DNA from: an uncultured Caulobacter sp.
GTDB taxonomy: Bacteria; Pseudomonadota; Alphaproteobacteria; Caulobacterales; Caulobacteraceae
DNA: 6,590 nucleotides
NCBI RefSeq assembly: GCF_937900395.1
Contig: NZ_CALCDX010000226.1
Location: 1 to 6,590, forward strand
Direction: 5' to 3'
The position numbers and the translations under genes are program-made. The notes under the pieces are model-generated. The model saw nothing but the letters and a program-made list of their open reading frames with translations, was not told where the DNA came from and did not search any database. Within the stretch, counting starts at the first letter, position 1; every line of letters starts with the position of its first letter. This document shows, piece after piece, positions 1-4,027 of this stretch.

Positions 1-390
1 GCCTTCTACGGCCCGTACCGCGACGCCATCGGCTCGGCCAAGCTGTCCGCCGGCCAGGGCGACAAGAAAACCTATCAGATGGACCCGGCCAACACCGAGG
101 AAGCCATCCGCGAGGTCGCGCTGGACATCGCCGAGGGCGCGGACATGGTCATGGTCAAGCCGGGCATGCCCTATCTCGACATCGTCCGCCGCATCGTCGA
201 CGAGTTCCGCATGCCGACCTACGCCTTCCAGGTGTCGGGCGAGTACGCGATGATCATGGCGGCCGCCCAGAACGGCTGGATCGACAAGGACCGCGCGATC
301 CTCGAAAGCCTGACCGCCTTCAAGCGCGCCGGCGCGGCCGGGATCATCACCTATTTCGCGCCGTGGGCCGCCGAGAAGCTGGGCGCTTAA
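1..390 (+). CDS. hemB: Delta-aminolevulinic acid dehydratase (porphobilinogen synthase), 3' part
   Basis: HemB condenses two 5-aminolevulinate molecules into porphobilinogen, an early cytosolic step of haem and other tetrapyrrole synthesis. Only the last 129 residues are present; the frame is open from base 1, so the start lies outside the window. The fragment opens with AFYGPYRDA, which in the family follows directly after the first active-site lysine; that lysine is therefore just outside the window. GADMVMVKPGMPY (fragment residues 46-58) matches the family active-site signature, and K53 (codon 157-159) is the Schiff-base lysine. The family C-terminal blocks VSGEYAMI, AFKRAGAAGIITYFA follow. 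HemB is usually about 330 residues, so roughly the last 40% is here. It ends in TAA at 388-390, 10 bases before the Nudix gene. No frameshift is seen. The identification is firm from motif matches. Confidence 0.97.
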   Translation, partial: AFYGPYRDAIGSAKLSAGQGDKKTYQMDPANTEEAIREVALDIAEGADMVMVKPGMPYLDIVRRIVDEFRMPTYAFQVSGEYAMIMAAAQNGWIDKDRAILESLTAFKRAGAAGIITYFAPWAAEKLGA

Positions 391-392
391 GG
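389..392 (+). promoter_or_regulatory. Ribosome binding site of the Nudix gene, overlapping the hemB stop codon
   Basis: AAGG here uses the last two bases of the hemB TAA and lies 8 bases before the ATG at 401. A second AAGG at 396-399 is too close to the ATG to work. The overlap suggests that translation of the Nudix gene is coupled to hemB on one mRNA. This is inference from spacing. Confidence 0.5.
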
Positions 393-400
393 CTCAAGGC

Positions 401-796
401 ATGAGCCGAACACTCGATATCGTCACCGCCGTGATCCGCGACGCGGCGGGCCGGATGCTGCTGGTCCGCAAGCGCGGGACCACGACCTTCATGAAGCCCG
501 GCGGCAAGCGCGACGCGGGCGAGGACGACCTGACCACCCTGGCCCGCGAACTCGAGGAAGAGTTGGGCTGTCGGCTGGTTTCCGCCGACCTGCTGGGCCA
601 TTTCAGCGCCCCGGCCGCCAACGAGGCCGGTTTCACGGTCCAGTCGGCGACCTATCTGGCTGTGGTCGAGGGCGCGATCGCTCCCCGCGCCGAGATCGAG
701 GAGATCGTCTGGATCGATCCGGCGGCGCCGGGCGACCTGCGTCTGGCGCCGCTGCTGACGCGACAGGTGTTGCCCGCCTTGGCGAACACCCGATAA
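401..796 (+). CDS. Nudix hydrolase, substrate unknown
   Basis: This 131-residue protein is a single Nudix domain, a fold that hydrolyses nucleoside diphosphates linked to another group, using Mg2+ or Mn2+ bound by the Nudix-box glutamates. The box runs from G35 to C57: G35, E41, R49, E50, E53, E54 and G56 all sit at the canonical spacing (Gx5Ex7REUxEExGU). The only departure is C57 at the final hydrophobic position. The preceding segment FMKPGGK fits the strand and loop that lead into the box. The length is typical of small stand-alone family members. The ATG at 401 has a plausible ribosome binding site, and the gene follows hemB after 10 bases, so the two are probably cotranscribed. The substrate cannot be read from the sequence: MutT-like clean-up of oxidised nucleotides, or hydrolysis of ADP-ribose or other conjugates, are all possible. 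Confidence 0.93.
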   Translation: MSRTLDIVTAVIRDAAGRMLLVRKRGTTTFMKPGGKRDAGEDDLTTLARELEEELGCRLVSADLLGHFSAPAANEAGFTVQSATYLAVVEGAIAPRAEIEEIVWIDPAAPGDLRLAPLLTRQVLPALANTR

Positions 797-797
797 C

Positions 798-940
798 CGC
801 CTTCCTGGGCCTTGTGCCCAGGACCCATGCCGGCGGCGATCTGTGATCTAGAAAAGGAAGCAGGGCTTAGCGACCCGGAACACCGATCAAACTCAGCGAC
901 GTCGGAACGATGGGTCCTGGGCACAAGGCCCAGGAAGGCG
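798..940. repeat. Long intergenic inverted repeat: two perfect 31-bp arms, each itself a hairpin
   Basis: Bases 798-828 are the exact reverse complement of 910-940, and the match ends at 797/941 and 829/909. An 81-base spacer (829-909) lies between the arms. Each arm holds its own smaller palindrome: TCCTGGGC, a 5-base loop, then GCCCAGGA, at 803-823 and again at 915-935. The element fills most of the 177-base gap between the convergent Nudix and TetR genes, starting two bases after the Nudix stop codon. As RNA it could fold either as one long stem or as two small hairpins, and it could stop transcription from both sides, although no T-run follows. A dispersed intergenic palindrome or a MITE-like non-coding element is the other reading. 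The spacer shows no convincing gene. No transposase or clear target-site duplication is visible. Confidence 0.85.
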
Positions 941-973
941 TGGTTTGCGCGCCGCCTGAATGTCGATCCGGCC

Positions 974-1582
974 CTACTCCCTCGCCCCCAGGGCGCTGAT
1001 ACGCCCCTGCACCATCTCCAGCGCCAGCTCCCGCGCCCGCTCGGGAGGGCGACCGAGCAGCTCCGAAAGCGTCGGCCCGAACAGCCCGACGCCGACGGCG
1101 AGGATGATGTTCAGCAGGATGAAGTCCACGATCGCGTCCCGGTCGACGCCGACCTCCTGAGCGACCCGCGTCTGGACAATCTCGTCCACGACCTCGCGAA
1201 CCAGGGTCATCCGCCGCCCCTCGCCGGTCAGCTCCAGCCAGGCGGCAAGACGCGCCGCCCCCTTGGTCTCGAACGCCTCGAACAGGGCCTGCGCCCCGAA
1301 CCCCGGGGCCGCGCCGCCGCTGTTGAACCCCGTGATCACCTTGTCAGCCAGCTGGCGGATCATCCGCTCCATCAGCGCCGTCTCGACGCCGGCGATCGAG
1401 CCGAAGTGGTGGATGACATTGGCGTGGACCACGCCGGCGGCCTTGGCGACGTCGGCCAGCTTCAGCGCCTGGGGGCCGTGCTCGACCAGGATGGCCTCGG
1501 CGGCGGCCAGGATGTTCTCGCGCGCGGCCTCGGGCGAGCGGCGGACTCGGGTCGGACGGGGCGCGGACGCTTCTATTGACAT
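974..1582 (-). CDS. TetR/AcrR-family transcriptional regulator
   Basis: This 202-residue regulator has the TetR layout: an N-terminal DNA-binding helix bundle and a helical ligand-binding and dimerisation domain. After a basic, proline-rich tail (residues 1-17), helix 1 is EAARENILAAAEAILVEHG. The helix-turn-helix covers about residues 42-60 (LADVAKAAGV...IHHFGS), with the family's HF after the recognition helix. The rest is a variable helical domain whose ligand cannot be inferred. I chose the ATG at 1580-1582 because the family homology begins soon after it. A TTG at 1625-1627 would add 15 residues but has no good ribosome binding site, and its coding part would run through the likely promoter. 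The gene is divergent from the PF10118 hydrolase gene, and an operator-like palindrome lies over its start, so it probably represses itself and that neighbour. The stop is TAG at 974-976. Confidence 0.92.
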   Translation of the reverse strand: MSIEASAPRPTRVRRSPEAARENILAAAEAILVEHGPQALKLADVAKAAGVVHANVIHHFGSIAGVETALMERMIRQLADKVITGFNSGGAAPGFGAQALFEAFETKGAARLAAWLELTGEGRRMTLVREVVDEIVQTRVAQEVGVDRDAIVDFILLNIILAVGVGLFGPTLSELLGRPPERARELALEMVQGRISALGARE

Positions 1583-1596
1583 TTTTGTCAGTATAA
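1571..1596. promoter_or_regulatory. Candidate TetR operator in the divergent promoter region
   Basis: An imperfect 26-bp palindrome is centred at 1583/1584. Its core, 1577-1590, is perfect: TGACA, TTTT, TGTCA. Flanking positions 1575/1592, 1574/1593, 1572/1595 and 1571/1596 also pair, with mismatches at 1576/1591 and 1573/1594. It covers the ATG of the tetR-like gene (1580-1582) and the AT-rich -10-like bases between the divergent genes. TetR dimers typically bind palindromes of this size next to their own genes. Binding here would block transcription of the regulator and probably of the hydrolase. The assignment to this regulator is inference from position and symmetry. Confidence 0.65.
1590..1595 (-). 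promoter_or_regulatory. Candidate -10 element for the TetR-family gene
   Basis: On the minus strand these bases read TATACT, close to the sigma-70-type consensus TATAAT. Only 7 bases separate them from the ATG at 1580-1582, so transcription would begin at or very near the start codon. That would give a leaderless mRNA, in keeping with the lack of a Shine-Dalgarno sequence before this ATG. No convincing -35 box is seen 16-18 bases upstream. On the opposite strand the overlapping bases 1592-1597 read TATAAC and could serve the hydrolase gene. Confidence 0.4.
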
Positions 1597-1655
1597 CCAA
1601 CTCTGAGGATCTAAGGCCGATGTCCAAGCCCTAAACCGGCGGAGCCCAGAACGCC

Positions 1656-2498
1656 ATGACGCACGCGAAGCACACGCCCGACGATCTCCATGTCGCCCCG
1701 CGCGACATCCGTTTCTCCCTCGACAGCGCCCGGAAAGGCCATTGGCTGGGCGGCGATCCGGTCGGGACGGCGGTGTTTAACGCCCTGTCCCTGACCTTCC
1801 CCGACGGCGAGCGAATGTTCATGGACGCGGTGAAGGCCTATCGCGACCGCCTGACCGGCAAGCTGGCCGAGGACGCCCGGGGCTTCATGATCCAGGAGGC
1901 GATCCACTCCCGCGAGCACCACCAGCTGAACAGCCTGATCGACCGCGACCGCTATCCGGTGGCCGAGATCGAGGAGACGATCCGCGGCCGCGTGAAAATG
2001 GCCCGCGAGCGCGGCCCGATGGCCATGCTGATCTCGACGATCGCCCTGGAGCACTTCACGGCGATGATGGCCGAGATGCACGCCCGCCATCGCGACCTCT
2101 TCGAGACCACCGATCCCGAGATCGAGAAGCTGTGGCGCTGGCACGCCATGGAAGAGACCGAGCACAAGGCGGTCGCCTATGACGTCTTCCTGGAGGTCAC
2201 CAAGGACTGGTCGCCATGGAAACGCTATTTCGTTCGCTGCCGCGCCATGGCGCTGGTGACCTTGATGTTCACCCGCAACATCACCCGCTACGCCGCGCGC
2301 CTGCTGGAGACGGACGGCTATACGCCCGAAGCGGCGCTGAAGGCGGTGAAGCGCTATGTCTGGCGCGAGCCGGGGATCTTCAGCCGCGGCGCCAAGACCT
2401 ATTTCGCCTGGTACCGCCCGGGATTCCACCCGTGGGACCAGGACGACAGGGCCCAGTTCGCCGACTGGAAGGCCGAATTCGACGCGGCCGCCGCCTGA
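1656..2498 (+). CDS. Predicted metal-dependent hydrolase (PF10118 / COG3687 family)
   Basis: This 280-residue, mostly helical protein matches from memory the uncharacterised 'predicted metal-dependent hydrolase' family. Its supposed activity rests on conserved acidic residues and histidines and has not been shown here. Those residues sit in a pattern like a ferritin-type di-iron helix bundle: E52 in FPDGERMF; E81, H84, E87, H88 and H89 in FMIQEAIHSREHHQLN; E132 and H133 in ALEHFTAMMAE; H163, E166, E167, E169 and H170 in WHAMEETEHKAVAYDVF. The C-terminal part (YFAWYRPGFHPWDQDD) is also typical. No signal peptide or clear membrane segment is seen, so it is probably cytosolic. GGAG at 1641-1644 lies 11 bases before the ATG. 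The divergent TetR-family gene and the operator between them suggest it is induced by a small hydrophobic or toxic ligand. In-vivo function is unknown. Confidence 0.88.
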   Translation: MTHAKHTPDDLHVAPRDIRFSLDSARKGHWLGGDPVGTAVFNALSLTFPDGERMFMDAVKAYRDRLTGKLAEDARGFMIQEAIHSREHHQLNSLIDRDRYPVAEIEETIRGRVKMARERGPMAMLISTIALEHFTAMMAEMHARHRDLFETTDPEIEKLWRWHAMEETEHKAVAYDVFLEVTKDWSPWKRYFVRCRAMALVTLMFTRNITRYAARLLETDGYTPEAALKAVKRYVWREPGIFSRGAKTYFAWYRPGFHPWDQDDRAQFADWKAEFDAAAA

Positions 2499-2508
2499 GG
2501 CTTGCCCC

Positions 2509-2524
2509 GCGAACAAGCGTTCGC
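2509..2524 (+). terminator. Short hairpin downstream of the hydrolase gene
   Basis: GCGAAC and GTTCGC pair across a 4-base loop, 10 bases after the hydrolase stop codon. The stem is only 6 bp and no T-run follows, so termination is uncertain. Confidence 0.25.
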
Positions 2525-2538
2525 TAGGGCTTCGCGCC

Positions 2539-2581
2539 GCCGACCTCAACTCGCTCTGGCTTGAGGGTCGGCGCCAGAGCG
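2539..2581 (+). promoter_or_regulatory. Two overlapping, mutually exclusive hairpins upstream of the cytochrome gene
   Basis: Hairpin A pairs 2539-2549 with 2561-2572: 7 bp of GC-rich stem, then TCAA with TTGA, with one bulged G. Hairpin B pairs 2552-2560 (CGCTCTGGC) with 2573-2581 (GCCAGAGCG), a perfect 9-bp stem with a 12-base loop. The loop of A contains the left arm of B, and the loop of B contains the right arm of A, so the two would compete. The pair lies between the hydrolase stop and the cytochrome start. It could be a weak terminator for the upstream gene or part of the cytochrome leader. No uridine run follows, and no known riboswitch is recognised. The pairing is seen; the function is inference. 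Confidence 0.4.
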
Positions 2582-2615
2582 CGTCTTAGCCGCTCGTCAT
2601 GCCGGGGGCTTGCAG

Positions 2616-3593
2616 ATGCGTTTGGGCGCGGTGTCGTCGACGATGATCCTGGGCGGCGCCGTGCTGTGCCTCGCCGCCTGCCAGCCCAAGCCGACGGCCA
2701 CGCCAGGCGCTCTGCTCGGCTGGGCCTATCCCCAAGGCGTGAAGAGCCATCTGCCGCCCTATCCGGCCGGCCTTCAACAGATCCCCGGCAGCGCGGTCAC
2801 TTACACCGGCGAGGCGCTGAACAAGGGCGCTGGTCCGCCCGACTGGTTTCCCGACAGCCATCCACCCGCGCCCGAGGTGGTCGCCCAGGGGCGCAAGGGA
2901 CTGATGGCCTGCGCCGAGTGCCACCAGATCGGCGGCGGCGGCTCGCTGGGCTCGCCGAACCTGGCGGGATTGTCGGAGGACTACATCGTCCAGCAGGTGC
3001 GCGAATTCCGCGAGGGCCGGCGGACGTCGTGGAAAGCCAACTGGCCCACGAACCAGGACATGATCAAGGTCGCCAAGACCGTCACCGACGAGGAGCTGGC
3101 GGCGGCCGCGGCCTATTACGCCGCCCTGCCCTACAAGCCCCGCGTTCGCGTGGTGGAGGGCGAGACCGCGCCGGCGACCAAGCCGAACTACTACGGCTGG
3201 CTGGACCTCGACCCCGGCAAGCCGCCCCAGCCCTTGAACGGCCAGGTGATCGAGGTCGCCGAGGACTGGCCGCGCATGCTGCTGGCCGATCCGAACGCGG
3301 TGATCGTGGTCCACGCGCCGGTCGGCGCGACGGCGCGGGGGCAGGCTCTGGCGGAAAGCGGTGGCGGAAACGGCCAGGCTTGCGCGGCCTGTCACGGCCC
3401 GGGCCTGAAGGGCTCCCCGGTCGCGCCGCCGCTGGCGGGACGGTCGGCGGCGTACTTGGCGCGGCAACTGCTGGACATCAAGACCGGTGCGCGGAACGGG
3501 CCAATGGTGAGCCAGATGCAGGGGCCGGCGCGCGGGTTGAATGACGAGGAGATCCGGGATCTGGCGGTCTATGCGGCGTCGTTGAAGCCGTAA
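2616..3593 (+). CDS. Diheme c-type cytochrome, lipoprotein-anchored
   Basis: This 325-residue electron-transfer protein is expected on the periplasmic side of a membrane. An N-terminal signal segment ends in the lipobox LAAC, so C22 would be lipidated and anchor the protein. Two haem-binding CxxCH motifs are present: C99-A-E-C102-H103 and C256-A-A-C259-H260. M149 and M301 stand at the same distance before the two conserved DEE segments and are the likely axial ligands. Each motif lies in a class I cytochrome c domain ending in AAYYAALP or AVYAASLKP. The linker (roughly 172-240) contains VIEVAEDWPRMLLADPN and VGATARGQAL, which I recall from a family of diheme cytochromes related to c4 or c553. 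I chose the ATG at 2616 over a TTG at 2610; a G-rich stretch at 2604-2608 is a weak ribosome binding site. No oxidase or dehydrogenase partner gene is adjacent, so its redox partner is unknown. Confidence 0.9.
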   Translation: MRLGAVSSTMILGGAVLCLAACQPKPTATPGALLGWAYPQGVKSHLPPYPAGLQQIPGSAVTYTGEALNKGAGPPDWFPDSHPPAPEVVAQGRKGLMACAECHQIGGGGSLGSPNLAGLSEDYIVQQVREFREGRRTSWKANWPTNQDMIKVAKTVTDEELAAAAAYYAALPYKPRVRVVEGETAPATKPNYYGWLDLDPGKPPQPLNGQVIEVAEDWPRMLLADPNAVIVVHAPVGATARGQALAESGGGNGQACAACHGPGLKGSPVAPPLAGRSAAYLARQLLDIKTGARNGPMVSQMQGPARGLNDEEIRDLAVYAASLKP

Positions 3594-3638
3594 CAATTCA
3601 AGGTTGAGACCGTCGCCGCTGGTCGCCATGCTGCGATC

Positions 3639-3965
3639 ATGGTCCCGCGTGACGCATCCATAGCCGTCTACATCATGACGAACAGGCCCTACGGCACGCT
3701 CGACATCGGCGTGACCAGCCTATTCGAGGCGCGCCTCGTTCAGCATCGGGAGAAGCAGATCAAGGGCTTCACCCAGAAGCACGGGCTGACGCGACTCGTC
3801 TGGTACGAGACCCACGACGAAATGACGTCAGCCATCCATCGCGAGAAACGGCTGAAGGAATGGCCGAGGCAATGGAAGATCAACCTGATCGAGCGGGACA
3901 ATCCTCGGTGGGATGATCTCTACGACCAGGCGATGAACTGGACGCCGGTAACGCGCCAAATTTGA
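3639..3965 (+). CDS. Small GIY-YIG nuclease-family protein with an altered YIG motif
   Basis: This 108-residue protein belongs to the small stand-alone GIY-YIG family (COG2827, UPF0213/YhbQ-like). The first signature element is VYI (Y11). R32 (EARLVQHR), E69 (HREKRLKEW), W79-K80 and N88 (ERDNPRW) stand where the family has its conserved arginine, glutamate and asparagine. The second element, normally TLYIGVT, reads TLDIGVT: D22 (GAC, 3702-3704) replaces a tyrosine that in better-studied relatives such as UvrC and I-TevI helps catalysis. Nuclease activity may therefore be lost or changed. The frame is intact and of normal length, so I do not call it a pseudogene. No good ribosome binding site precedes the ATG. 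GC content is about 58-60% over the centre, and codons such as AGG, CTA and ATA occur, which suggests acquisition. A perfect hairpin follows its stop codon. Cellular role is unknown. Confidence 0.88.
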   Translation: MVPRDASIAVYIMTNRPYGTLDIGVTSLFEARLVQHREKQIKGFTQKHGLTRLVWYETHDEMTSAIHREKRLKEWPRQWKINLIERDNPRWDDLYDQAMNWTPVTRQI

Positions 3966-3971
3966 AAGTAA

Positions 3972-4004
3972 CCGTCATCCCGCGCATAAAGCGCGGGATG
4001 ACGG
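3972..4004. terminator. Perfect 14-bp-stem hairpin between convergent genes; REP-like palindrome or bidirectional terminator
   Basis: CCGTCATCCCGCGC (3972-3985) pairs exactly with 3991-4004 across the 5-base loop ATAAA. It begins 6 bases after the stop of the GIY-YIG gene and ends 23 bases before the stop of glyS, which runs the other way. It could end transcription from both sides. On the minus strand it is followed by TTACTTTCAAATTT, T-rich enough to help terminate glyQS; on the plus strand only GGTGTTTG follows. Palindromes containing GTCATCCCG are, from memory, common repeated intergenic elements in alphaproteobacteria, often near small GIY-YIG genes. Only one copy lies in this window, so repetition was not seen directly. 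Confidence 0.75.
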
Positions 4005-4027
4005 GTGTTTGTATGGAGCTGAGCGCC

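Noticed and set aside
798..940. The repeated arm considered as a CRISPR or direct-repeat array
   Set aside because: There are only two copies, in opposite orientation, with no regular spacers and no cas gene.
812..1579. A 255-codon plus-strand frame across the intergenic repeat and the TetR-family gene
   Set aside because: It is antisense to a recognisable TetR protein, begins inside the left repeat arm, and its product has no domain.
1576..1597. TTGACA (1576-1581) with TATAAC (1592-1597) as a plus-strand sigma-70 promoter
   Set aside because: The spacer is only 10 bases, too short for the usual 16-18 and still shorter than expected for Caulobacter-type promoters. TTGACA is better explained as half of the palindrome; TATAAC alone remains possible as a -10.
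1583..1627. A TTG start at 1627 that would lengthen the TetR-family protein by 15 residues
   Set aside because: The extra part crosses the operator and the -10-like element, has no good ribosome binding site, and is outside the family homology.
1611..2549. A 312-codon minus-strand open frame opposite the PF10118 hydrolase gene
   Set aside because: The plus-strand protein matches a known family over its full length, while the antisense product has low-complexity H/G/R/L composition and no known motif.
2610..2615. A TTG start at 2610 for the cytochrome
   Set aside because: It adds only two residues before an ATG at 2616 that is better spaced from the G-rich stretch and gives a normal lipoprotein signal peptide.
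2586..3629. A 347-codon open frame on the minus strand opposite the cytochrome gene
   Set aside because: It is longer than the real gene, but its translation is rich in R, G, A and L without recognisable domains. It is the usual antisense shadow of a GC-rich gene; the plus strand carries two haem motifs and a lipobox.
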